In this document: piece by piece, positions 1 to 6,256 of the stretch
Numbering within the stretch: the stretch's first letter is position 1
Layout: each line of letters begins with the position of its first letter
Assembly: GCA_002049825.1 (NCBI GenBank)
Contig: MVCZ01000151.1
Span: forward strand, 1 to 6,598
Source: Candidatus Zhuqueibacterota bacterium 4484_188
Lineage (GTDB): Bacteria; Calditrichota; Calditrichia; RBG-13-44-9
DNA: 6,598 bases
Direction: 5' to 3'
Notes under the pieces: model-generated
What the model was told of the DNA's origin: nothing
The model's database searches: none
What the model saw: the letters and a program-made list of their open reading frames with translations, nothing else
Made by a program: the position numbers and the translations under genes

Positions 1-972
1 CCGGCGCTGTTGCTGAACCAGCGGGAAATCTATGACCTGGAAGTTGGCGATTGCATCACTTCAATACCGTTTAAAGGAAGGGACGGGTTGTGGTATTTGT
101 GGGGATTTTACCGGATTAACCAAAATTACTTTATCGGTGTGCAGGAAAATGCGGCGCGACTGGCAAAGGTCGACCGGTTGTCGGTAATTTTTTGGGGAAT
201 CGGATTGGGCGGCGTTTTGCTGACTATTTTTGCCGGCTGGCTGCTTGCCGGTACCCTTTCCAGGCCAATTGAACGGCTGGTCGGTTTTAGTAAAAAACTG
301 GGCGAGGGAGATTTTTCGGCATCGATGCCGGAAAACATCAGGGGAGAGCTCCGTATTTTAGCCGCGGCACTGGACAACATGCGGCAGGGGCTGGCGCGTA
401 ACCAGCGGGAAAAAGAAAAAATGCTGGCGCAGATTGCCCATGAAATTCGCAATCCGTTAGGCGGGATTGAATTGCTCGCCGGCCTGGTGAAGGAAGACAT
501 GCAAAGCGCGAATCATTCCACCGCCTACATCGAAAAAATTCTGAAGGAAATTTCCGCCCTGAAGGAATTAATCAGCGCCTATTTGAATTACAGCCGTCCG
601 CAGCCGGCTCAGCCGGAATGGGTGGTAGTCAGCCGGCAGGTTGAAGAATTAAAAATGTTATTCAGAGATCAGTTGACGAAGAAAAAGATTATCCTGCAGA
701 ACAAAACCGGGGATCAGAAAATCCGGTTCGATCCCAACCATTTCCGGCAAGTTTTGCTTAACTTAATCGGAAACAGCCTGGAGACCATGAAAACCGGCGG
801 AGAGATTGTCGTGAGCGCTTCCGACAACCGGCATCAGAAAACTGTGCAGGTGTCCGATACCGGACCGGGAATAGACCCGCAGCATATCAGCCGGATTTTC
901 GATCCCTTTTTCAGCACCAAAAAATTTTGGGATGAAAAGAAGGAAACAAGTAACACCGGGCAAAGCGTATAA
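1..972 (+). CDS. Sensor histidine kinase, 5'-partial and truncated before the G2 box
   Basis: This is a membrane sensor kinase of the NtrB/AtoS-like type, probable partner of the sigma-54 regulator downstream. The frame is open at the left edge, so the N terminus lies outside. Numbering from the codon at base 10, residues 1-55 are the end of an extracytoplasmic sensor region, about 57-80 a membrane helix, and about 81-131 a HAMP linker. The HisKA H-box has the phospho-acceptor His144 in AHEIRNP. The ATPase domain shows the N box (NLIGNSLE, 251-258), G1 (DTGPGI, 283-288) and F box (FDPFF, 297-301). After FSTKK (301-305), where a GTGLGL G2 box and about 40 more residues are expected, the sequence becomes unrelated (FWDEKKETSN) and stops at 970-972. 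Neither other forward frame restores G2, so a simple frameshift does not explain the loss. Kinase activity is doubtful without the G2 part of the ATP lid. The family call is firm. Confidence 0.9.
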   Translation, partial: PALLLNQREIYDLEVGDCITSIPFKGRDGLWYLWGFYRINQNYFIGVQENAARLAKVDRLSVIFWGIGLGGVLLTIFAGWLLAGTLSRPIERLVGFSKKLGEGDFSASMPENIRGELRILAAALDNMRQGLARNQREKEKMLAQIAHEIRNPLGGIELLAGLVKEDMQSANHSTAYIEKILKEISALKELISAYLNYSRPQPAQPEWVVVSRQVEELKMLFRDQLTKKKIILQNKTGDQKIRFDPNHFRQVLLNLIGNSLETMKTGGEIVVSASDNRHQKTVQVSDTGPGIDPQHISRIFDPFFSTKKFWDEKKETSNTGQSV

Positions 973-1545
973 CTTTAAAAGAAATAACGGGCAACAATCA
1001 GAAAGGTATTTACCATGAAATCATTATTTTACCTGATTTCAACCACACTTCTGTTGTTCACCGGTTGCAGCACCGATAAAACCGGGATTTTCGATTTATA
1101 TTCCCAAGCCGGAAAATCGATTACCATGATTGATTACGCAACCGACCCGCAATACCGGGATCCGGTAAACATCACTGACGCCCGAATTCACGGCGACCGG
1201 CTGGAATTAACCGTGCAATTTAGCGGCGGATGCAAAGAGCACCGTTTTTTTCTGTATGGCTGGCGAGGTTTCTCAAAATCGAAACCGGTGCAAGCGGATA
1301 TTTTCCTTTCACACAATGCCAACAATGATTCCTGCGAAGCACTGCTTACCGGAAACGTGCAGTTCGATCTGACGCCGCTTAAAGAATTGTATTGGCAAAC
1401 CTACTCCGATAACGGTCCTATTTTGCTTAGAATTTACGCACCGGGAATGGACCGGATATTTTACCCGCTGCCGGCGTACTTGCTGCAATAATTGTAACCG
1501 GCGGAGAAATGAGATAGACAACAAAAACCCCTGGAAGGATTTTCA
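922..1545. other. Segment replacing the kinase/regulator junction
   Basis: Homology to the kinase is lost near 922, after FSTKK. Receiver-like sequence returns around 1532 (WKDFQKK) and is clear by 1562 (LVITDLKM). Intact NtrB/NtrC-type pairs need roughly 250-300 bp here for the kinase G2 region and the receiver beginning. This window instead has about 600 bp holding one complete lipoprotein gene. I see no transposase, long terminal inverted repeats or clear target duplication. The left edge has a small CCAAAA/TTTTGG inverted repeat, and A-runs occur at both edges (918-923 and 1523-1527). Replacement by recombination and misassembly both remain possible. The boundaries are approximate. Confidence 0.5.
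1015..1491 (+). CDS. Small secreted lipoprotein of unknown function
   Basis: I do not recognise a named family. The 158-residue product begins with MKS, a hydrophobic stretch (4-16) and a lipobox-like FTGC that places the lipidated Cys at 18, so it is probably a membrane-anchored periplasmic or surface lipoprotein. The mature part contains SGGCKEH (70-76) and a second Cys in DSCEALL (105-111). Cys73, His76, His100 and Cys107 could form a disulfide or a metal site, which is inference. The text FDLTPLKELY (117-126) followed by a beta-like segment suggests a compact folded domain. The ATG at 1015 follows AAAGG (1002-1006) at good spacing, 42 bases after the broken kinase ends. It stands between two truncated signalling genes, so it may be cargo of the event that broke them. 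No dedicated promoter was recognised. Confidence 0.8.
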   Translation: MKSLFYLISTTLLLFTGCSTDKTGIFDLYSQAGKSITMIDYATDPQYRDPVNITDARIHGDRLELTVQFSGGCKEHRFFLYGWRGFSKSKPVQADIFLSHNANNDSCEALLTGNVQFDLTPLKELYWQTYSDNGPILLRIYAPGMDRIFYPLPAYLLQ

Positions 1546-1561
1546 GAAGAAAGCAACCGCT

Positions 1562-2788
1562 TTGGTAATTACTGATCTCAAAATGCAACCAATCGACGGT
1601 ATGGAATTGCTGCAGCGAATAAAAAATTTCCGACCGGAAAGCGAAGTGCTCATGATTTCCGCCTTTGGCACGGTAGAAGTGGCGGTCAAAGCCATGCAGG
1701 TGGGTGCGGCGGATTTTATTACCAAACCATTTTCGGCGGAAGAGCTGCGCATCCGGGTGAAAAAGGTTGCCGAGAAAATTCAGCAGACACAAAAGATTAA
1801 CCAACTGAAAGAAGAGAATCTGCTTTTGCAGAACGACCTGAACGCGCCTTTTTCTGATATCATCGGGGAATCGGAACCGATGAAACGGGTTTTTGCACTG
1901 ATTGATCGGGTTGCCGCGGAAGACAGCACCATTTTAATCGAAGGCGAAAGCGGCACCGGCAAGGAACTGGTTGCCCGCGCTATTCACCGCAAGAGTCCCC
2001 GGGCGGACAAACCTTTCATTCGGATTAATTGCGCCGCTTTAAACGACAACCTGCTGGAAAGCGAACTGTTCGGGCATGAAAAAGGTGCGTTCACCGGGGC
2101 AATCAGGCGCAAGAAAGGGCGTTTTGAACTGGCAGACGGCGGCACACTTTTTCTGGACGAAATCGGTGATGTTTCGCCCAACATGCAGGTTAAACTGCTG
2201 CGGGCTTTACAGGAAAAAGAATTCGAGCGGGTGGGCGGCGAAGAAACCATCAGCGTGGATGTGCGGATAATTGCCGCCACCAACCGCAACCTGCAGGAGC
2301 AAATCAGCCGGGGACGTTTTCGGGAGGATTTGTATTATCGAATCAGCGTGATTCCCATAAAATTGCCGTCCCTGCGCCAGCGCCGGGAAGATATCCCCCT
2401 GCTGGTCAATCATTTCTTAAGCGGAACCAATCGCCGCTACCCCCGGCTAAAACGGTATATTTCCCGGGAGGGAATGCAATTACTGATGAATTATTCCTGG
2501 CCGGGCAACATCCGGGAATTGGAGAACGTGGTAGAACGGCTGGTGGTCATCTCGACCGAAGCGGAAATCGATGCGGCAACGGTCGCTCAGTTCCTGGGAG
2601 GTGAATTTTCGCCGGCAGCTTCGCTCGACTCGCTTCCCCTGGACGAAGCATTGTACGCTTTCGAGAAAAACCTGATTATTGACGCCTTGCAAAAAGCGAA
2701 CGGGGTAAAAAACCGCGCTGCCAAACTGTTAGGGATTCGCACCAGCGCACTGTATTATAAATTAGAAAAATTCGGACTCCTGAAATGA
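1562..2788 (+). CDS. Sigma-54-dependent NtrC-family response regulator, N-terminally truncated
   Basis: This is a bacterial enhancer-binding protein that would remodel sigma-54 RNA polymerase. From the TTG at 1562, residues 1-~70 are the back part of a receiver: phospho-acceptor Asp5 in VITDLKM, Ser33 in MISAFG and Lys55 in TKPF. The AAA+ domain has Walker A GESGTGKE (128-135), the sigma-54-contact loop GAFTGA (175-180), Walker B LFLDEIGD (196-203), ATNRNL (239-244), the arginine-finger region RFREDLYYR (252-260) and WPGNIREL (313-320). A Fis-type helix-turn-helix fills about 372-405. The receiver beginning, with its acidic Mg-binding pair, is missing. The frame stays open upstream into the lipoprotein gene (read back to 1421) but has no ATG and no receiver start. 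The start is therefore uncertain: TTG 1562, with GAAGAAAG upstream, or ATG 1583. It may act independently of phosphorylation, or be decaying. Confidence 0.88.
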   Translation: MVITDLKMQPIDGMELLQRIKNFRPESEVLMISAFGTVEVAVKAMQVGAADFITKPFSAEELRIRVKKVAEKIQQTQKINQLKEENLLLQNDLNAPFSDIIGESEPMKRVFALIDRVAAEDSTILIEGESGTGKELVARAIHRKSPRADKPFIRINCAALNDNLLESELFGHEKGAFTGAIRRKKGRFELADGGTLFLDEIGDVSPNMQVKLLRALQEKEFERVGGEETISVDVRIIAATNRNLQEQISRGRFREDLYYRISVIPIKLPSLRQRREDIPLLVNHFLSGTNRRYPRLKRYISREGMQLLMNYSWPGNIRELENVVERLVVISTEAEIDAATVAQFLGGEFSPAASLDSLPLDEALYAFEKNLIIDALQKANGVKNRAAKLLGIRTSALYYKLEKFGLLK

Positions 2789-3723
2789 AAAAGATTATTT
2801 TGGTTATCTTAATGTTCGGCGTTTGGAACAGCATTTCCGGGCAGACTTTGCCCGAATTGCAGGATGAACACGCTGCGTTAAAATCCGGTCTGCAGAAAGT
2901 AGTTCTTTTCCGGGATTCCCTGCAAAGCCGGTTACAGGAGCTGGCGAACAGAATTGACCGGGAAAAAGCGGAATCAAATCCCCGCCGGGAGCGAATACAA
3001 GGTCAAATGGCAACGGCGCTCTCGCTAACCCGGGAAATCGAGGAGTTGAACAGGCAAATTTCGGAAAAAAGGAAACAACTGAACCGGCTGGAACAGAAAT
3101 TAGATGCGCTTTACGCTGCAAAAATAGATTCGTTGCAAAAGCTGGTGGAGCAACGTATTTTACGACTCAGCGAAAAACGCCTTGCCCTCTCCCCACCGCT
3201 CAAAAGCCTGGGATTCAACCTGCACACCTTGCTTACCATTCGCCTGGAGACGGCAAAAGACAGCACCGAAAGAGCGATTTTTGCAGATTATTTGAAAAAT
3301 GCGCAGAAAGATGTCGAAGAACATTTGCGCAAAATCAGGCAGTTCAGGGACGAGTTGGAAACAATTGCTATCTTAGAAGAAAAAGCCCGCGATTTTGTTG
3401 ACGAAACCGAAGACCATAGCGATTTCGGGCTTATGGCGCAGTCCATCAGTTCGTCGGGTGGGGCGCGAGCGGCAACCAGCGAGAATTTTACCGAGCAAAT
3501 GGCTAACAGAATGGAACAACAAATCCACGCTTCGCTGGTTTTACTGAATCAACTGGATTTCCACGGGCAGCTTTTCCCCGCTGAAAATTGGGCTTCGCCG
3601 CTCGACTCGGTTCAGGTTGTGCGTTCCCGGGAAGACCAGATTAAATTACTTAGAATTGCCGAAAAAAAGTTAGAAGAGATTCACCGGATTATTTTGCAGA
3701 AATCGGGCGGGAAAAAGCATTGA
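2785..3723 (+). CDS. Secreted coiled-coil protein
   Basis: No named family is recognised. The 312-residue product starts with a Sec signal peptide (MKK, then hydrophobic 4-14, likely cleavage near SISGQ at 16-20), so it should be periplasmic. Residues about 22-135 are rich in Glu, Lys, Arg, Gln and Leu with heptad-like spacing, typical of a long coiled coil. A second helical stretch runs about 158-205. A Ser/Gly/Ala-rich break (219-232) precedes another helical part, and the C terminus is Lys/Glu-rich (282-312). Its ATG overlaps the TGA of the regulator gene as ATGA, which indicates translational coupling and one operon. The barrel protein follows 82 bases later. A structural or adaptor role in the envelope is possible, but the sequence shows no catalytic motif. 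Confidence 0.8.
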   Translation: MKKIILVILMFGVWNSISGQTLPELQDEHAALKSGLQKVVLFRDSLQSRLQELANRIDREKAESNPRRERIQGQMATALSLTREIEELNRQISEKRKQLNRLEQKLDALYAAKIDSLQKLVEQRILRLSEKRLALSPPLKSLGFNLHTLLTIRLETAKDSTERAIFADYLKNAQKDVEEHLRKIRQFRDELETIAILEEKARDFVDETEDHSDFGLMAQSISSSGGARAATSENFTEQMANRMEQQIHASLVLLNQLDFHGQLFPAENWASPLDSVQVVRSREDQIKLLRIAEKKLEEIHRIILQKSGGKKH

Positions 3724-3769
3724 CCCGGAACGAACCGGGAATCCGCAACTCCGGAATCTTACTTGCGGA
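3724..3769 (+). promoter_or_regulatory. Hairpins with a weak sigma-54 promoter candidate
   Basis: Two inverted repeats fill the gap after the coiled-coil gene: CCCGG/CCGGG (3724-3728 with 3735-3739) and TCCGCAA/TTGCGGA (3742-3748 with 3763-3769). Neither is followed by a T-run, so they do not look like intrinsic terminators. Inside the second repeat, GG at 3753-3754 and GC at 3765-3766 are exactly ten bases apart, and the -12 part reads TTGC. This is the minimal sigma-54 layout, but the -24 half (CGGAAT) matches TGGCAC poorly. A start about 12 bases later would leave a short leader before the gene at 3806. The main support is the sigma-54 activator encoded just upstream. Confidence 0.25.
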
Positions 3770-3805
3770 AGAATATCAGCTCACCTGTCAGCAGAGAAAT
3801 TAGCG

Positions 3806-4846
3806 ATGTGCAGCACTATGACTAACCGATTACTCCTCCCGAAAATATTATTCATTTTTCTTTTGCTGACTGCGATTTACCGGGCAACAGCCGCTACAAC
3901 GCTTCACTGGAAATTAAGCAGCGAAGTCGGTACCTATCAAACGGAGACCATCCGCCTGGAAAACACCGGCAACTTGCTCGCCCGGCTTGACGGATCGGTG
4001 CAAATTCGGTATAAAACACTAAATCGGCTTGCTTTTTTGCGGCTTCGGTTCAAACCGGAGTTGTACAGTTTTACCGAATCGATGAGCAGTGTTAAGATGT
4101 TGGCGTCAGGACGTTTTGAGCGGGATTTCCGCCGGTGGCGCTGGAGTGCCGGCGGTGAAGTCAGGCAGTACACCTATCATAATCTGCCGGCAGACCTTAC
4201 CCTGAAAATGTATTCGGCATTTGTCAATTTGAACCGGCAACTTTTCCCCGGTAACCTGTTCCTGATGCACTTTAGTTATTATCGTCGGGAGTTTGCCAAC
4301 CGGAGCAACAATCGCCTTAATGCGCCGGTTATCCGGGTACAGCTAATTCACCGCTTTTCCAAATACCTGAGAGGCAGCGCCGGGGTTTACCTGCTCTGGT
4401 TCTCGATTGAAGACCAGCAACTGCAGGAAAATCGGGGAACTTCGGACGGGGTGCAGCGCGGACCAACTGTCAGCCTGGAGTATCGCCGGAAGATTCTGTT
4501 GAACCTGGACTATCATCTTTTATGGCACGTTTCCGAACAAACGCTGTCACCTTCCTACACCCAACGACTCAGTTTTTTATTCGGAAAAATGCTCAGCAGC
4601 AAATGGTCGCTCTTTTTCCTGATCAATTTTTCGGACAATCGTTTCTCTTTGAAAGATCACCCCAATCTGAACTTGCTTTTTTATCCCCTGGAAAACGAAA
4701 ACCGGGCGCACCTGAAACTGCAGTACGACCTCAGCACCAATAGGGCGCTCTATGTAAAGATCGGTTACCTGAAAGATAACCTGGTTGGGCAAAATATTTC
4801 TTTGTCCGGCTGGCAGGCGGTTGCCGGTTTTCGGTTTAAAAAATAG
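3806..4846 (+). CDS. Probable outer-membrane beta-barrel protein
   Basis: No named family is recognised. The product has a signal peptide: from Met5 (ATG at 3818) it reads MTNR, a hydrophobic core (about 9-24) and an AxA-like site near RATAA (26-30). ATG 3806 gives four extra residues and has only a poor ribosome site, so Met5 is an equally good start. The mature chain is made of many short amphipathic, aromatic- and arginine-rich strands of about 9-12 residues, such as LFLMHFSYYRR and LNLDYHLLWHV, separated by polar turns. It ends AVAGFRFKK. That pattern and the length of about 315 mature residues fit an outer-membrane barrel of perhaps 14-16 strands. It follows the coiled-coil gene by 82 bases and may share its transcript or use the candidate promoter between them. 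Ligand or pore function is unknown. Confidence 0.7.
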   Translation: MCSTMTNRLLLPKILFIFLLLTAIYRATAATTLHWKLSSEVGTYQTETIRLENTGNLLARLDGSVQIRYKTLNRLAFLRLRFKPELYSFTESMSSVKMLASGRFERDFRRWRWSAGGEVRQYTYHNLPADLTLKMYSAFVNLNRQLFPGNLFLMHFSYYRREFANRSNNRLNAPVIRVQLIHRFSKYLRGSAGVYLLWFSIEDQQLQENRGTSDGVQRGPTVSLEYRRKILLNLDYHLLWHVSEQTLSPSYTQRLSFLFGKMLSSKWSLFFLINFSDNRFSLKDHPNLNLLFYPLENENRAHLKLQYDLSTNRALYVKIGYLKDNLVGQNISLSGWQAVAGFRFKK

Positions 4847-4849
4847 CCT

Positions 4850-4922
4850 CTACCGCTTTCAGCGGAAAATGGAAAAGCTCCGGTGCTAATGCTTGCATTA
4901 CAGAGCGGTAGGAGCCGTTTCC
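4850..4922. other. Nested inverted repeats between convergent genes
   Basis: Several pairings compete here. CTACCGCT (4850-4857) pairs with AGCGGTAG (4904-4911). A local hairpin CCGCT-TTC-AGCGG uses 4853-4865. A long imperfect stem joins GGAAA and GCTCC (4871-4875, 4877-4881) to GGAGC and TTTCC (4911-4915, 4918-4922), enclosing TAATGC/GCATTA (4887-4892, 4895-4900). It lies just after the stop of the barrel gene, so an RNA 3' end or a bidirectional pause is plausible. No good U-run follows on the + strand. Confidence 0.4.
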
Positions 4923-4965
4923 TTACGGAGAACGTTCCCCGGTAAATTATGCTGAATCTATTATT

Positions 4966-5004
4966 AAAAGAAACTCCAGGGAATACAATTTACCCTTCCC
5001 GGAG
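4966..5004 (-). terminator. Rho-independent terminator for the dehydrogenase-like gene
   Basis: On the minus strand CTCC-GGGAA pairs with TTCCC-(T)-GGAG, nine base pairs with one bulge and a 12-base loop (+ strand 4974-4983 with 4996-5004). It is followed at once by the T-rich tail TTTCTTTTAA (4973 down to 4964). It lies about 70 bases after the stop of the minus-strand gene, at the expected place and orientation. Confidence 0.6.
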
Positions 5005-5072
5005 CATCTATCATTTCAAGGATTTTGGCAAGTAGTAATGCGGGAACGAGTTCACACAAATGAAAGAAAATG

Positions 5073-6062
5073 CTATTTTTTCTCGATACCGGTTAGTGCC
5101 TTGATGTACTGCAGCCGTTCGTAGGCTTCCGAATCTTTCTGCCGGCTCAGGCTCAACTGTCCCCGGAAATCATCCAGGGAGGCGTAGTGGTTGCTTTTCA
5201 TCCAGTCGGAAAGTTCATCCAGGATTTCTTTTACTTTGCCAAAACCGTTCAGGTAAATAGTGGAGCAAATTTCCACCACCTGGGCTCCGGCAAGAATTTG
5301 CTTGATTACATCGGCACCATCGTGAATGCCGGTATTCGCTGCCAAATCGCAGTTGACCCGTTTATAGAGCACAGAAATCCAGCGCAGTGACCGGCTCATC
5401 TCGTGCGGTGAGCTGTACCAATTTGCCCCCACGATTTTTTTCTCTTTAATATCGATATCGAATTGATAAAATCGATTGAACAGCACCAGTGCATCAATGC
5501 CCGAACCGCAAATTTCGTTGGCAAAACGACTGAGCGAGGTAAAATGAGGTCCCAACTTGACCGCAATGGGAATGTTAATATTTTCCCGGGCGGCTTTCAT
5601 CACGGTCAGAAATTCCTGCTCCACATCCCGGGAGGTTTTTGCCGGATCGATGGGCATCAGCGAGATATTTAATTCGATAGCATCGGCACCGGCAGCTTCG
5701 ATTTGTTGCGCATAGTTTATCCACCATTTGGGTGTGGTGCAGTTAATGCTGGCGATGATGGGAATGTCAACTTCGGATTTCGCTTTTTTTATTAACTCAA
5801 GATAGTTACGCGGACCGTATTGCAACTGCAATTCCGCCATCATGTAACCGTACTCTTCAGGATGGGAACTCCACATTTGTGGGCCGTGTGCTTCGCTTTC
5901 TTCCCGAACCAGTTCTTCAAACAGGGAACGCAGCACGACCGCCCCCGCCCCGGACTGGGCAGCTTCCCTGACTCCTTCAATATTCTGCACCAACGTGCTG
6001 CTGCTGATGATAACCGGGTTCTTCAGTTTCATTCCAAGATAGTGAGTGGAAAGGTCAGACAT
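5073..6062 (-). CDS. Dihydroorotate dehydrogenase-like FMN protein
   Basis: The 329-residue product is a complete TIM-barrel flavoprotein of the dihydroorotate dehydrogenase superfamily. It matches the subgroup annotated as dihydroorotate dehydrogenase-like rather than true PyrD. Visible landmarks are the N-terminal LGMKLKNPVIISSST (9-23), ASINC (104-108), the ELNISLMPIDP loop (130-140), IPIAVKLGPH with Lys169 (164-173), LFNRFYQ (194-200) and the phosphate-binding part AANTGIHDGADVIKQILAGA (241-260). In class 1 enzymes the motif NLSCPN supplies the catalytic Cys. Here the aligned residue is Leu135, so the usual dihydroorotate base is absent and the substrate is unknown. Related proteins are often annotated near pyruvate:ferredoxin oxidoreductase genes, but no such gene is in the window. 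The gene is convergent with the cluster at 1-4846 and probably transcribed alone or from beyond the right part. Confidence 0.9.
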   Translation of the reverse strand: MSDLSTHYLGMKLKNPVIISSSTLVQNIEGVREAAQSGAGAVVLRSLFEELVREESEAHGPQMWSSHPEEYGYMMAELQLQYGPRNYLELIKKAKSEVDIPIIASINCTTPKWWINYAQQIEAAGADAIELNISLMPIDPAKTSRDVEQEFLTVMKAARENINIPIAVKLGPHFTSLSRFANEICGSGIDALVLFNRFYQFDIDIKEKKIVGANWYSSPHEMSRSLRWISVLYKRVNCDLAANTGIHDGADVIKQILAGAQVVEICSTIYLNGFGKVKEILDELSDWMKSNHYASLDDFRGQLSLSRQKDSEAYERLQYIKALTGIEKK

Positions 6063-6066
6063 TTTG

Positions 6067-6073
6067 CCTCCTT
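6067..6073 (-). promoter_or_regulatory. Strong Shine-Dalgarno of the dehydrogenase-like gene
   Basis: Read on the minus strand, AAGGAGG lies five bases before the ATG at 6062-6060. This near-perfect anti-16S match settles the start codon. Confidence 0.85.
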
Positions 6074-6094
6074 GATTTTCAGCATGAAGTTTTT

Positions 6095-6220
6095 TAAAAA
6101 TGTCAAGTTAATAATCATTTCTTTTTACCGGCTACTACTCCTGTTAGTCGGTAAGAGAACAATAAAAATGTCAAGTTAATAATCATTTCTTTTTACCGGC
6201 TACTACTCCTGTTAGTCGGT
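6095..6220. repeat. Perfect 58-bp direct repeat, two copies, 10-bp spacer
   Basis: Copy 1 covers 6095-6152 and copy 2 covers 6163-6220, and I find them identical base for base. The spacer is AAGAGAACAA (6153-6162), giving a 68-bp period. Each copy has an A/T-rich half and a hairpin half: ACCGGCTA pairs with TAGTCGGT around the 10-base loop CTACTCCTGT (stems 6127-6134/6145-6152 and 6195-6202/6213-6220). In copy 1 the stem can extend by five pairs (6122-6126 with 6153-6157). On the minus strand each copy carries TTGACA, and the loop reads ACAGGAGTAG. The array starts about 20 bases above the ribosome site of the minus-strand gene, so it sits in that gene's control region. Two copies with so short a spacer do not make a CRISPR array. 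Confidence 0.9.
6101..6106 (-). promoter_or_regulatory. TTGACA -35-like box upstream of the dehydrogenase-like gene
   Basis: The minus strand reads a perfect TTGACA here, and again at 6174-6169 in the second repeat copy. No good TATAAT-like hexamer follows at 16-18 bases. The closest match, CATGCT, is only about 14 bases away. A housekeeping promoter is therefore possible but weak, or the promoter may use a different -10. Confidence 0.25.
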
Positions 6221-6256
6221 CGCATTTTGCCCCGGTAACCGATCTTAATTCCGGTA

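Noticed and set aside
910..1015. Frameshift that would restore the kinase C terminus
   Set aside because: The other two forward frames were read and contain no GTGLGL-like G2 box.
5026..5042. Sigma-54-like TTGGCA...TGC in the convergent gap
   Set aside because: GG and GC are eleven bases apart instead of ten, and no + strand gene follows.
6072..6100. Plus-strand promoter TTGATT with TAAAAA
   Set aside because: Only four of six matches in each hexamer, in A/T-rich DNA where this is expected by chance.
6095..6220. CRISPR array or integron attC site
   Set aside because: Only two 58-bp repeats with a 10-bp spacer, and no cas genes. The hairpin arms contain GTTAGTC and GACTAAC, which do not fit the GTTRRRY/RYYYAAC cores.
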